Part shown: positions 44,679 to 53,683 of the stretch, piece after piece
How the letters are laid out: every line of letters starts with the position of its first letter
Position numbering within the stretch: position 1 is the first letter of the stretch
Program-made: the position numbers and the translations under genes
NCBI RefSeq assembly: GCF_018390635.1
Contig: NZ_JAHBGE010000041.1
Coordinates: 1-62,725 of the forward strand
Direction: 5' to 3'
Origin: Ancylobacter lacus
GTDB lineage: Bacteria > Pseudomonadota > Alphaproteobacteria > Rhizobiales > Xanthobacteraceae
DNA: 62,725 nucleotides
Notes under the pieces: generated by a model
The model's input: only the letters and a program-made list of their open reading frames with translations
The model's database searches: none
Told to the model about the DNA's origin: nothing

Positions 44679-45851
44679 TCAGGCACCGGCAGGCAGTTGC
44701 TCGCTCGGCGGCAGCCAGGCGTTGATGGCGGCGGAATTCGTCACGAGGTCGGCGGAGTGGCTCGCCTGCGCCCGCGCTTCGGCCATCATGAGACGCCGGT
44801 AGCTCGGCTGGAAGCGCGGGATGACGTGGCGGGCGAAGAGTTCGTAGTGGCGCAGCGTCGCCTCGCGGTTCGCCCAGTCATGGGCGAGCATGAGGATGCA
44901 GCCGAAATCGCCCGCCCGCGCCGCGAGGCGGGTGAGGAAGGCGATGGCGTCGTCGGGCGTGCCGATCACGCCGATGCCGCCCTCGTTCATCCAGGCGATC
45001 CGCTCCTCGAAGCTGTCGCCCTGCGCGGTGATGGCCGGCATGGCGATGGTCTTCTGGGTGTAGTCGCAGAAATGATCGAAGCCGTGGCGCAGATCGGCGA
45101 CGGCCTGTTCGCGGGTCTCCGCCACATGCACGTTCACCACCAGCCGCCAGCGCGCGGGGTCGGGCACATGGCCATGGGCGCGGGCCTCCTGCGCATAGAC
45201 GTCCCAGTGCAGCGGCGGGGCCGGCATGCCTTCCCTGGGCGAGATGACGCCGGTGGAGAGCAGGCCGAGCCCATGGCGCCCGGCGATGCGCGGCCCGGCC
45301 TCCGAGCGGGTGGCGGCGACGCAGACATCGAACAGCGGGTCGCTGTGCGGGGCGAGCTGGCAGAACGCCTCGTGCAGCGTGTAGCGCGCGGTCTTCACGC
45401 TCACCGGATCGGTGCTGGTGAGCAGCTTCATCAGCACGCCGAGATCATGGTCGAGCGCCGGGCGCAGCTCGCGCGGGTCGAGCCCGAACATGGTGGCGTC
45501 GCTCGGCAGCCCGCCGGGACCGAAGCCGGCCATGAAGCGCCCGCGCAGCAGATGGTCCATCAGGATCATCCGCTCGGCGACATGGTAGGGGTTGTGGTAG
45601 GGCAGCGGCACGATGCCGGTGCCGAGCCGGATGCTGCGGGTGAGCGCCGCCGCATGGGCGAGGAAGATCATCGGATCGGCGATGATCTCGCTGCCGGCCG
45701 AGTGGTGCTCGCCGACCCAGGCCTCGTCATAGCCCAGCGCGTCGATCCACTGGATGGTCTCCAGATTGCGCTGGAGCGAGGTGGTGATGTTCTGGGTGGG
45801 CGGCGAATTCCACGGCGGCATGAAGATGCCGAAGCGCGTCTTGCGCATCAT
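44679..45851 (-). CDS. LLM-class flavin-dependent monooxygenase
   Basis: A 390-residue luciferase-like enzyme: FGIFMPPWNSPPTQN, ALGYDEAWVGEHHSAGSEII (active-site His pair), RLGTGIVPLPYHNPYHVAER and GRFMAGFGPGGLPSDATMFG. Length and the EHHSAGSE motif resemble FMNH2-dependent monooxygenases such as limonene 1,2-monooxygenase or alkanal monooxygenase more than F420 enzymes. FmdA-like and GMC genes flank it in the same direction; its stop is 10 bp from the next start. In this F420-rich neighbourhood F420H2 as cofactor cannot be excluded. Confidence 0.88.
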   Translation of the reverse strand: MMRKTRFGIFMPPWNSPPTQNITTSLQRNLETIQWIDALGYDEAWVGEHHSAGSEIIADPMIFLAHAAALTRSIRLGTGIVPLPYHNPYHVAERMILMDHLLRGRFMAGFGPGGLPSDATMFGLDPRELRPALDHDLGVLMKLLTSTDPVSVKTARYTLHEAFCQLAPHSDPLFDVCVAATRSEAGPRIAGRHGLGLLSTGVISPREGMPAPPLHWDVYAQEARAHGHVPDPARWRLVVNVHVAETREQAVADLRHGFDHFCDYTQKTIAMPAITAQGDSFEERIAWMNEGGIGVIGTPDDAIAFLTRLAARAGDFGCILMLAHDWANREATLRHYELFARHVIPRFQPSYRRLMMAEARAQASHSADLVTNSAAINAWLPPSEQLPAGA

Positions 45852-45858
45852 TTCGACC

Positions 45859-46806
45859 TCAGCGGGCGGGAAGGAAGCGGCGCGGCAGCACGCAGTGGAT
45901 ACCCTTGTTGAGGTCCACCGTCTGGGTCACCCGCAGGTCGGCGGCGAGCGAGCACAGCGTGTAGGCGTCCTGCGGCGACAGGCCGGACCGCTCGACGATC
46001 AGCGCGATCATGTCGCGCAGCGCGATGCGGGCGGCATCGTCGAGATCCTCGTCGAAGCCCATGGTGATGAGGCTGTCGGCGCGCTCCGCCCGCGGCGTGG
46101 TCAGCCGCATGTCCTTGCGCAGGTGGAACTCGAAGGTGCCGGTGAGCGCGGTCTCCAGCGCGGTGAGGCACACCTCGCCGTCGCCCTGCACGCCGTGGCC
46201 GTCGCCGACCGAGAAGTTCGCCCCCGGCACGAAGACCGGGAAGAACATCGTGGCGCCGACGCCGAGTTCCTTGTTGTCCATGTTGCCGCCATGCACCCGC
46301 GGCTGGGTGGAGGAGAGCCGGCCCCATTGCGGCGCCGGGGCGACGCCGAGATTGCCGAAGAAGGGGTTCAGCGGCAGCTCCTGCCCCCACGGCAGAAGCG
46401 CGACCTTGCGGGTGAGGTCGAGCGGGATGTGGAGCCGGCGCAGCTCCGGGAAATCGTCCGGCAGGGTGCCCCAGAACGGCATCTGGATGTTCCAGCCCCA
46501 GTCGGAGCGGAAGGCGATGTCGAGCAGGCGCACCTCCAGCACGTCGCCGGGCTCGGCGCCCTCGACCGCGATCGGCCCGGTGAGGAGGTGCGGGCCGGGG
46601 CCGCGGAAGGCGTGGGCGAAGACGGCGGGCTGCTCGGGCAGGATGGCGAGGCCGCTGGCGGGATCGGGCATGTCCTCCGGCTCGCCGGAAAGGGTGTCGA
46701 TCACGACCCGGTCGCCGGAGCGGATGGTGAGCACCGGCGGGACGGCGGCGTCCCACAGGCCCCACTGCACGTTGCCGGGGGTGGAGGGCAGGTAATGCTC
46801 GGCCAT
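45859..46806 (-). CDS. Acetamidase/formamidase family protein
   Basis: A 315-residue FmdA/AmdA-family amidohydrolase. Family signature: QWGLWDAAVPPVLTIRSGD, LTGPIAVEGAEPGDVLEVRL and HGGNMDNKELGVGATMFFPV followed by GANFSVGDGHGVQGDGEVC (metal-binding region). It would hydrolyse a short-chain amide to acid and ammonia in the cytoplasm. It follows the ABC permeases by 19 bp, so the imported compound may yield an amide. Confidence 0.9.
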   Translation of the reverse strand: MAEHYLPSTPGNVQWGLWDAAVPPVLTIRSGDRVVIDTLSGEPEDMPDPASGLAILPEQPAVFAHAFRGPGPHLLTGPIAVEGAEPGDVLEVRLLDIAFRSDWGWNIQMPFWGTLPDDFPELRRLHIPLDLTRKVALLPWGQELPLNPFFGNLGVAPAPQWGRLSSTQPRVHGGNMDNKELGVGATMFFPVFVPGANFSVGDGHGVQGDGEVCLTALETALTGTFEFHLRKDMRLTTPRAERADSLITMGFDEDLDDAARIALRDMIALIVERSGLSPQDAYTLCSLAADLRVTQTVDLNKGIHCVLPRRFLPAR

Positions 46807-46825
46807 GGCGATTGTCCCTTTCCGC

Positions 46826-47662
46826 TCAGCCCTTCACCGCACCGAGGGTGAGGCCGCGCACGATGTGCCGCTGCAGCACGAACACCACCGCCAGCACCGG
46901 CAGCAGCGCGGTCATGCCGACCACCGCCATCTCGCCCCAGCGCACCCCCTGCGAGGTGATGAGCTTGGGGATGGAGACCGGCAGGGTCTGCACCGCCTTG
47001 CCGCCGAGCATGAAGGCGAAGAGGAACTCGTTCCACGCGAAGATGAAACACAGCACGGCGGTGGCGACGATGCCGTTGCGCAGCAGCGGGAACACCACCC
47101 GGCGGAACACCTGCGCCCGCGACCAGCCCTCCAGCGCCGCCGCCTCCTCCAGCTCCACCGGCAGGTCGCGGCAGAAGGAGCGCAGCACCCAGATGTAGAA
47201 GGAAAGGTTGAAGGTCATGTAGGCGAGCGTCAGGCCGAGGAAGGTGTCGAGCAGGTTCAGCCGGGCGAAGATGAAGTAGAACGGGATGACGAGGCACACC
47301 GGCGGCGCCATCCGGGTGCCGAGGATGAAGAGGAACATGTCGTCCTTCAGCTTCATCTCGAACCGGGCGAAGGCATAGGCCGCGGGCGTGCCGATCACCA
47401 CCACCAGCGCGGTGGACAGGGTGCAGAGCACGAAGGAGGTCAGCAGGCTCCAGTGGAAGCCCTGCGCCAGCACATAGTCGAAATGCTCCAGCGTCGGGGT
47501 GAAGAACCACGCGGTGGGCCGGGCGAACATCGCCTCGTTCGGCTTCACCATCATGCTCGCCATCCAGAAGATGGGGAACAGCACGACGGCGGCATAGACC
47601 ACGGTGACGCTGGTCCAGAGCAGGCCGCGCGAGCCCTGCGGGCGGGCGGATTCCTCGGCCAT
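46826..47662 (-). CDS. Carbohydrate ABC permease, MalG-like
   Basis: A 278-residue CUT1-type permease with six membrane segments, from SVTVVYAAVVLFPIFWMASM (about 16-35) to VVGMTALLPVLAVVFVLQRH. The EAA loop is LEEAAALEGWSRAQVFRRVV near residue 190. SLLTSFVLCTLSTALVVVIG and TPAAYAFARFEMKLKD are the usual second-segment motifs. It partners the MalF-like protein encoded 27 bp upstream. Confidence 0.93.
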   Translation of the reverse strand: MAEESARPQGSRGLLWTSVTVVYAAVVLFPIFWMASMMVKPNEAMFARPTAWFFTPTLEHFDYVLAQGFHWSLLTSFVLCTLSTALVVVIGTPAAYAFARFEMKLKDDMFLFILGTRMAPPVCLVIPFYFIFARLNLLDTFLGLTLAYMTFNLSFYIWVLRSFCRDLPVELEEAAALEGWSRAQVFRRVVFPLLRNGIVATAVLCFIFAWNEFLFAFMLGGKAVQTLPVSIPKLITSQGVRWGEMAVVGMTALLPVLAVVFVLQRHIVRGLTLGAVKG

Positions 47663-47689
47663 GGGGATTCTCCCTTTCCTCGGCGGGGC

Positions 47690-48613
47690 TCAGAAGGCGT
47701 TCAGGCGCTTCTTGGCGATCTGGTAGAACACGTTGCAGAAGGCGAAGAAGGCGAGCCACACCAGCACCGCCAGCGCCGAGGCCTCGCCGATGTTCCAGAA
47801 CTCGAAGGTCATCTTGTTGGCGAGGATGGAGGGCGTCTCGGTCGAGGTGCCCGGCCCGCCGCCGGTGAGGATGTAGACGGTGTCGAACACCTTGAAGGCG
47901 TCGATGAAGCGCAGCAGCCCGATCACCACCAGCAGCGGCGTCAGCATCGGCAGGGTGATGTGGAAGAACATCTGCAGCGGGTTGGCCCCGTCCACCGCCG
48001 CCGCGCGGTAGGGCCCCAGCGGCAGCGCCTGCAGCCCGGCGAAGAAGGCCAGCATCATGAAGGGCGTCCACTGCCAGATGTCGACGAAGATCAGCGCGTA
48101 GAGCGCCAGATCCGGCGAGGCGAAGACCGAGGTGCCCTCGATGAGGTTGAAGCGCTCCAGCACGTTGTAGGACAGGAAGCCCCACGAGCCCGCCAGCATG
48201 ATCTTCCACAGGAGGCCGACCACGATCGGCGCCATCATGGTGGGCATGAACAGCAGCGGGATCAGCACCGCGCGGCCGCGCACGTTCTGGTTCAGCACCA
48301 GCGCCCCGGCCAGCCCGAGCATGAACTCGATCGGCACCGCGATGAACACGAAGGTCGCCGCCACCCCGATCGAGTTCCAGAACCGGGTATCGGTGAGGAG
48401 CTGGGCGTAGTTGTCGAAGCCGATGAAGTCGGTCACCCGGCCGAACTTGGCGGCGTGGAACGACAGGTACACCGTGTAGATGAACGGGATCAGCGAGACC
48501 ACGGTGAGGGTGATCATCGAGGGCGCGATCAGCAGGTAGGGGTACCAGAACCGTTCGCGCGGCAAAGCGCGGGCCGGCCCGCCCGGTGCCATCGTCTCGC
48601 CAGCGCTCGCCAT
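47690..48613 (-). CDS. Carbohydrate ABC permease, MalF-like
   Basis: A 307-residue CUT1-type permease with about six membrane helices (YPYLLIAPSMITLTVVSLIP, FVFIAVPIEFMLGLAGALVL and others). The EAA loop AAAVDGANPLQMFFHITLPM contacts the ATPases. YILTGGGPGTSTETPSILAN is the hallmark periplasmic loop of this group. ATG 48613 has AAGGAG 6 nt upstream. A strong hairpin separates it from the binding-protein gene. Confidence 0.93.
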   Translation of the reverse strand: MASAGETMAPGGPARALPRERFWYPYLLIAPSMITLTVVSLIPFIYTVYLSFHAAKFGRVTDFIGFDNYAQLLTDTRFWNSIGVAATFVFIAVPIEFMLGLAGALVLNQNVRGRAVLIPLLFMPTMMAPIVVGLLWKIMLAGSWGFLSYNVLERFNLIEGTSVFASPDLALYALIFVDIWQWTPFMMLAFFAGLQALPLGPYRAAAVDGANPLQMFFHITLPMLTPLLVVIGLLRFIDAFKVFDTVYILTGGGPGTSTETPSILANKMTFEFWNIGEASALAVLVWLAFFAFCNVFYQIAKKRLNAF

Positions 48614-48806
48614 GGTCGGCTCCTTCGGTGGAAACGGGAAAGGAAACGGAGGACCCCCACAGAGGGGGGCTGGGCGAGGGCCCTCCGTCCAGAGCACGCG
48701 CCGGTCGGTGGCGACGCCATCGGACCGCGGGACGCGTTCTCCATTTCGGCTGCGGGGAGGCGGAACGGGTTGCGCCCGATCCCTCGCCCCGGGCGGGGGT
48801 TGCGGA

Positions 48807-48840
48807 CCCCGGCGCGGCTCAGGGGAGGGCCGCGCCGGGG
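48807..48840 (-). terminator. Strong hairpin between binding-protein and permease genes
   Basis: CCCCGGCGCGGC (48807-48818) and its exact complement (48829-48840) form a 12-bp perfect stem with a 10-nt loop, 58 bp beyond the binding-protein stop. No U-tract. Such hairpins partly stop transcription or protect the upstream mRNA, which raises binding protein over permease. Confidence 0.7.
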
Positions 48841-48897
48841 CCCGGCACGGTCAGGACCGCGGAACGGCCCCGACCGACACGATCAGAACCCTCGTCC

Positions 48898-50289
48898 TCA
48901 CAGCAGGCACTTGGTGCAGAGCTTCAGCATCTCGGCCTGGCCCATCTTGGCGCCCTGCTCCGGCGTGATCTTGCCGAGGCCGACTTCCTGGGCGATGCCG
49001 CTCATCACGTCGTAGATCTCGTAGAACTTCGGCATCTTGGGCTTGGCCACCGCGACGTCGAGGGTCGACTGCATGGCGGCGTAGAGGCTCTGGTTGGCCG
49101 CGCCCGCGATCGCCGGCAGCGCCCAGGAGGAGGAGCGGATCGGCACGCCGCCCTCGCCCATGGTGATGAGCTTGTCCTGCTGCTTCTTGTCGGCCAGCCA
49201 CTCCAGGAAGATGAAGGTGGCTTCGGGATTCTTGCTGGCGGCGTTGATCACGGTCACCGAGGGCTCGGCGCCGGCATAGCGCTTGGTGGTGCCGGCCTTC
49301 ACCGGGATCGGGCCATAGACGAACTTGCCGGCGTAGGGCGACACGCCCTTCTTGTCGATGCCGAGCACGAAGTCCGACCAGGCGATGGACTGCGCGGCGA
49401 TGCCGTTGCCCATCACGGTGGGCACGTCGACCAGCGAGTATTCGGCGATGCCGGGCGGGGCGAAGGTCCACAGCTCGTGCCACATCTTCAGCGCGGCGAC
49501 GGTCTGCGGGGTGTCGAAGTTCGGCTTGCCCTCGGCGTCGATCAGGTCGCCGCCATAGTTCTTGATGAAGTTCTCCCACAGGGTGGGGAAGGTCGAGCCG
49601 CCCTTGATGCCTTCGAGCACGATTCCGTAGAAATCGCTTTCCAGCGGCTTGCCGGCCAGCATCGCGCCCTTCTTGCGGGTGAAGAACTCGGCGATGTCGC
49701 GCATCTGCTCGATGGTGGCCGCCGGGGCGAGGTCATAGCCGTACTTCGCCTTGAAGGCGGCCTTCTCGCCGGGGTCGCCCAGAAGGTCGGCGCGGGCCCA
49801 GTAGACCTGGTTGTAGTTCCAGTTGATGAAGGAATACTGCTTGCCGCCGGTGAAGGCGGCGGTCTTGAACGGCTGCTGGATGAAATCCGAGGTGTTGAGG
49901 TTCGGGTTGGCCAGCTTCGGGTTGGCGACGAGGTCGTCGAGCGGGCGGATGACGCCGGCCGAGATCATCGGGCCGAGCTGGAAGCCGTGCAGCATCACCG
50001 CGTCGTAGTAGCCGCGGCCCGACAGCATGTCGGCCTGACCCTTGTTGATGACCTCGAAGTGGTTCAGCAGCTCCCACTCCACCTTGATCCCGGTCTCCTT
50101 CTCGAAGTCCGGCACGATCTTGGAGAGCGTCTCCTGCAGCGGCGTGATCTCGTCGAGCACGCGGATCGTCACGCCCTTGTAGGGCTTGGCCGCCTCCGCG
50201 TAGAAGCTCGTGTCGTCGGCGCGCACGCTGGCCGCGCCCCACACGGTGGAAGCCGCCATGGCGGCGGCAAGGCACCATCTCATCGTCAT
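48898..50289 (-). CDS. Carbohydrate ABC substrate-binding protein
   Basis: A 463-residue extracellular solute-binding protein of family 1. A signal peptide covers about residues 1-25 (MRWCLAAAMAASTVWGAASV, cleavage near RADD). The mature chain has ITPLQETLSKIVPDFEKETG, KVEWELLNHFEVINKGQADM and DFIQQPFKTAAFTGGKQYSF, as in CUT1 sugar or polyol binders. ATG 50289 is preferred, with another Met two codons later. It lies between two ATPase genes and the permeases, so the operon holds a full importer. Confidence 0.92.
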   Translation of the reverse strand: MTMRWCLAAAMAASTVWGAASVRADDTSFYAEAAKPYKGVTIRVLDEITPLQETLSKIVPDFEKETGIKVEWELLNHFEVINKGQADMLSGRGYYDAVMLHGFQLGPMISAGVIRPLDDLVANPKLANPNLNTSDFIQQPFKTAAFTGGKQYSFINWNYNQVYWARADLLGDPGEKAAFKAKYGYDLAPAATIEQMRDIAEFFTRKKGAMLAGKPLESDFYGIVLEGIKGGSTFPTLWENFIKNYGGDLIDAEGKPNFDTPQTVAALKMWHELWTFAPPGIAEYSLVDVPTVMGNGIAAQSIAWSDFVLGIDKKGVSPYAGKFVYGPIPVKAGTTKRYAGAEPSVTVINAASKNPEATFIFLEWLADKKQQDKLITMGEGGVPIRSSSWALPAIAGAANQSLYAAMQSTLDVAVAKPKMPKFYEIYDVMSGIAQEVGLGKITPEQGAKMGQAEMLKLCTKCLL

Positions 50290-50348
50290 TCGAGTTCCCC
50301 TTCGTTCTTTTTTCAGCCGCGGCACGCCAAAGGCACGTCTCGATCCCC

Positions 50349-51563
50349 TCAGGCGGCGGGCAGCGCCCGCCCGGTGGGACCGTCGAACAGGACCAGCCCC
50401 TCGGCCGGCAGCTCCAGCCCGACCGGAGCGCCGATGCCCTCGCCCGTTCCCGCCCCGGCGAGGTCGCCGAGGCCGGAGGCGAGGCTCATGGTGGTCTTGG
50501 CCTTCACCAGCAGCGCGCCGAGGTCGAGCGTGACGATGGCGTGCTTGCCGAAGGGCTCGTTGGAATAGATTTCCGCCCGGGCGGCGCCCGCCGCGTCCGG
50601 CGGCACCAGGGTGAGCGCGTCCGGCCGCACCCCCAGCACCACCTCGGCGCTTTTCGCCCGGCGGGCGGCGGCGGCGAGCGCGGGCGGCAGCGCCAGCCGC
50701 AGCTCACGGCGGGTGAAGGAGAGCCCGCCGCCCTCCTGCGCCAGCGTGCCCGGCACCAGGTTCATCGGCGGGTCGCCGAGCAGCTTCGCCACCCGGGTCG
50801 AGACCGGGCTGAGCCAGATCTGCTCGGGCGTGCCGACCTGCTCGATGCGGCCGTCGGCGATGACCGCCACCCGGTCGCCGACCGAGAGCGCCTCCATGCC
50901 GTCCGGCGTCGACCAGATCGCCGGGGCGGGCTGCGCCGAGAGCCGGCGGCGGATTTCGCCGCGCAGCTTGTGGCGCAGCTTGGCGTCGAGATGGGAGATG
51001 GGCTCGTCGAGCAGAAACAGCGCGGGGTCCTGCACCAGCGTGCGGGCGAGCGCGACGCGCTGCTTCTGCCCGCCGGACAGCGCGCCCGGCAGGCGGGCGT
51101 CGAGATGGCGGATTTCCAGCAGCTCCAGCACCTCGTCGACCCGCCGCTCGGCGGCGGCGGGGTCGAGCCGGCCGGCGCCGGCCCCCACGGCATTCGGCGC
51201 CTGCAGCGGGGAGAGCGCGTTCTGGCGCACCGTGAGGTGGGGATAGAGCGCATAGGATTCGAACAGGAAGGCGACCGCCCGCCGCCCCGCCGGCACCCCG
51301 GCGAGATCGCGCCCGCCGAGCCGCACCGCGCCCTCGTCCGGCCGCTCCAGCCCGGCGAGGATCCGGCACAGCGTGGTCTTGCCGGCGCCGGAGGGCCCGG
51401 TGAGGGCGAGAATCTCGCCCGGCGCCACCTCGAGGCCGATCTCCTCCAGCACCCGGCGCAGGGCACCCTTCGCCCCGCCCTTGCCGGCGGGAAAGCTCTT
51501 GCCGATCCCTTCCACCACCAGCGCAGCGGCGCGGGTGGCGGACTGTGCGAGCGCCGCGTTCAT
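50349..51563 (-). CDS. CUT1 ABC ATPase with degenerate switch loop
   Basis: A 404-residue MalK/UgpC-like ATPase with C-terminal TOBE domain. Walker A GPSGAGKTT (56-64), signature LSGGQKQR (162-169) and Walker B LFLLDEPISHLD are intact. Two switch residues differ from the family: the Q-loop Gln is Glu102 (FLFESYALYP) and the H-loop His is Pro220 (IWSTPDGMEA). It likely pairs with the ATPase encoded just upstream. Its start overlaps that gene's stop by 4 nt. Confidence 0.92.
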   Translation of the reverse strand: MNAALAQSATRAAALVVEGIGKSFPAGKGGAKGALRRVLEEIGLEVAPGEILALTGPSGAGKTTLCRILAGLERPDEGAVRLGGRDLAGVPAGRRAVAFLFESYALYPHLTVRQNALSPLQAPNAVGAGAGRLDPAAAERRVDEVLELLEIRHLDARLPGALSGGQKQRVALARTLVQDPALFLLDEPISHLDAKLRHKLRGEIRRRLSAQPAPAIWSTPDGMEALSVGDRVAVIADGRIEQVGTPEQIWLSPVSTRVAKLLGDPPMNLVPGTLAQEGGGLSFTRRELRLALPPALAAAARRAKSAEVVLGVRPDALTLVPPDAAGAARAEIYSNEPFGKHAIVTLDLGALLVKAKTTMSLASGLGDLAGAGTGEGIGAPVGLELPAEGLVLFDGPTGRALPAA

Positions 51564-52663
51564 GCCGCCACCTCCAGATTGCGCCCGGATTGCGCGTCGA
51601 ACACGAGGAGCCGCTCGACCTGGAGATCGAGCGCCACCGGATCGCCCGCCCGCCACCGCGAGGGGCCGGCAATCTCGGTGATGAAGACATCGCCCGCGCC
51701 GGCATCGGCGGCGAGCTGCACGGTCAGCACGTCGGCGTCGCCGCGCGGCTCGCGATAGGTCACGGTGCCGCGCACCGCCTCGCCCGGGCCGGGGGCGCGC
51801 AGGCCGATATGCTCCGGCCGCAGGCCCACCACCGCCGCCGCGCCGGGGCGCGACTCCAGCAAGGCCGCCCGGCGGGCGTCGAGCGTCACGCGCCAGCCGC
51901 GCCCGGCGAGCACGCCCCCGGCGCCGGCCTGCGCCGGCATCAGGTTCATCGGCGGCTCGCCGATGAAATTGGCGACGAACAGGTTCGCCGGCCGCTCATA
52001 CAGCTCCTGCGGCGCGGCGACCTGCTGCAGCACGCCGTGATTCATCACCGCCACCCGGTCGGCCATGGCGATGGCCTCGGTCTGGTCGTGGGTGACGAGG
52101 ATGGAGGTGACCTGCCGCAGCTTCTGCAGCCGCTTGATCTCGGCGCGGAGCTGCACCTTCTGGTCGGCGTCGAGATGGGAAAGCGGCTCGTCGAACAGGA
52201 TGACCTCGGGGTCGCGCACCAGCGCCCGGCCGATCGCCACCCGCTGCTGCGCCCCGCCGGAGAGGCCCTTGACGTGGCTGTCGGCCATGGCGCGCAGGCC
52301 AAGCAGGGTCAGCACCTCGCCCACCCGCTCCGCCGCCGGCTGGCCGGTGACGCCGCGCACCTTCAGCGGGAAGGCGACGTTCTCCCACACCGTCATCTGG
52401 GGGTAGAGGGCATAGTCCTCGAACACCATGGCGATGTTGCGCTCGCCCGGGGCGAGGCGGGAGACCGGGCGCTGGCCGAACCAGATCTCGCCCGAGGAAA
52501 CGCTCTCGATCCCCGCCGCCATCTTCAGCGTCGTGCTCTTGCCGCAGCCGGACGGCCCCAGCAGCGCCAGCATCTCGCCGGCGGCGCAGGCGAGGTCGAG
52601 ATGCTTGACTGCATCCACCTCGCCGTAGCGCTTGGATACCGAGGCAAAGGCGATTGACGACAT
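51560..52663 (-). CDS. CUT1 ABC ATPase, canonical switch His
   Basis: A 367-residue MalK/UgpC-like ATPase. Walker [10 protein letters not shown] (36-44), signature LSGGAQQR (134-141), Walker B VILFDEPLSHLD and the H-loop His192 in LVTHDQTEA are present. The Q-loop Gln is Glu82 (MVFEDYALYP), as in the partner. The C-terminal TOBE region follows about residue 235. As first gene of the importer set it is preceded by a 178-bp gap with a palindrome, so a promoter may lie there. Confidence 0.93.
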   Translation of the reverse strand: MSSIAFASVSKRYGEVDAVKHLDLACAAGEMLALLGPSGCGKSTTLKMAAGIESVSSGEIWFGQRPVSRLAPGERNIAMVFEDYALYPQMTVWENVAFPLKVRGVTGQPAAERVGEVLTLLGLRAMADSHVKGLSGGAQQRVAIGRALVRDPEVILFDEPLSHLDADQKVQLRAEIKRLQKLRQVTSILVTHDQTEAIAMADRVAVMNHGVLQQVAAPQELYERPANLFVANFIGEPPMNLMPAQAGAGGVLAGRGWRVTLDARRAALLESRPGAAAVVGLRPEHIGLRAPGPGEAVRGTVTYREPRGDADVLTVQLAADAGAGDVFITEIAGPSRWRAGDPVALDLQVERLLVFDAQSGRNLEVAA

Positions 52664-52720
52664 ACGGCCCTCCGAAGGCTATGTCGATGAATGATCCAAG
52701 TTCTGTGCCAAAGTGTGCTG

Positions 52721-52732
52721 GTGTTTAGACAC
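52721..52732. promoter_or_regulatory. Palindrome upstream of the importer operon
   Basis: GTGTTTAGACAC (GTGT-TTAG-ACAC) lies 58 bp before the ATPase start, in a 178-bp gap. The inner GTTTAGAC resembles GntR-family sites. A near match to a sigma-54 promoter (TGGCAC then TTGG) is close by on the minus strand but lacks the -12 GC. Confidence 0.4.
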
Positions 52733-52841
52733 ACAGGAAACGCGGCGCGTGCCGGCGGGCCGATCGCCACCGGATGCTCAAGAATTCAGCCGCCCGGGCG
52801 GGGTTGGCGCGTTAATGAGCGGCACCCCGCTTCCCCAGCGG

Positions 52842-53582
52842 TCATGCGGCTCGGCGGGCGATGTCGTCGAGCCGCGCCGCCAGCGCGTCCGGGGCGGACA
52901 GGAAGGGTGAATGGTCGCCCTCCAGCGTGAACACCGCCTCGCAGGGGGTGCGCGCGGTCATGGCGCGCTGATAGGCGAGGGAAACGGCGTTGTCGCGCGT
53001 GCCCTCGATGTAGAAGCGCCGCACCGTGCCGAACCGCGCCGCGGTGAGGTTCAGCGGGTCGCGGTAGACCTTCATGCGCTGCGGGGTCAGGCGGGCGGCG
53101 GCGAAGGCGGCATCGGCGGGGCTGCAGGTGTTGTAGAACACCGCGCCCGCCGCGGCGGCGGGAAAGGTCGCGGTCTCGCCGTCCGGGGCGACCTGCATGT
53201 TCGCCAGCACGAGGTCCTCGACCCCGAGATGGGCGTGGGCGTCGAGAAAGCCGACCAGCGTCTCCCCGGCGCGGAACAGCAGCCCGTTGAGATAGACCGT
53301 GGCGGCGAGGCGGTGCGGCAGGTTCTCGCTCACCTGCGCGCTGACGATGCCGCCCATGCTGTGGCCGACCAGGATGACCTTGCCGGGCCGCGCCTCGATC
53401 GCCTCGCCCACCCGCGCGGCATAGCCGGCGAGATCGGCGGAGGCGAGCGGGGCGGGGTCGCCGCCGCTCGCCGGGAGGTTGGGCGCCATCACCCGATGGC
53501 CCAGCGCCTCCAGCCGGGGCACCAGCTTCTGCCAGCACCAGTTGCCGTGAAACGAACCATGCACGAGGACGAAATCGGCCAT
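52842..53582 (-). CDS. Alpha/beta hydrolase, esterase type
   Basis: A 246-residue alpha/beta hydrolase close in form to the methylesterase/hydroxynitrile lyase group. Oxyanion motif FVLVHGSFHGNWCW (about 4-17), nucleophile elbow VGHSMGG (Ser about 74) and late Asp/His (IEGTRDNAVS, LEGDHSPFLS). It lies between cofC and the importer operon, 101 bp after cofC. The likely function is hydrolysis of a small ester; the substrate is not evident. Confidence 0.88.
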   Translation of the reverse strand: MADFVLVHGSFHGNWCWQKLVPRLEALGHRVMAPNLPASGGDPAPLASADLAGYAARVGEAIEARPGKVILVGHSMGGIVSAQVSENLPHRLAATVYLNGLLFRAGETLVGFLDAHAHLGVEDLVLANMQVAPDGETATFPAAAAGAVFYNTCSPADAAFAAARLTPQRMKVYRDPLNLTAARFGTVRRFYIEGTRDNAVSLAYQRAMTARTPCEAVFTLEGDHSPFLSAPDALAARLDDIARRAA

Positions 53583-53683
53583 GGGGGCTCTCCTGGTGGC
53601 TCAATGAGGCAGGGTCGGCGACGGGTCGGTCGCACGGCGGTGGGTGGCGCCGGCCTGGGCAGGCCGCGTCCGGCGGGGCGCGC

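Noticed and set aside
41690-44725. 1011-codon plus-strand open frame
   Set aside because: It lies wholly opposite the membrane-protein, GMC and small-subunit genes, which have clear domains.
44679-45851. Firm assignment as an F420-dependent enzyme
   Set aside because: Length and the EHHSAGSE motif fit FMNH2-type monooxygenases at least as well; the neighbourhood alone is not enough.
52690-52720. Sigma-54 promoter before the sugar importer
   Set aside because: TGGCAC is present but the -12 element reads TTGG rather than TTGC; the invariant GC is missing.
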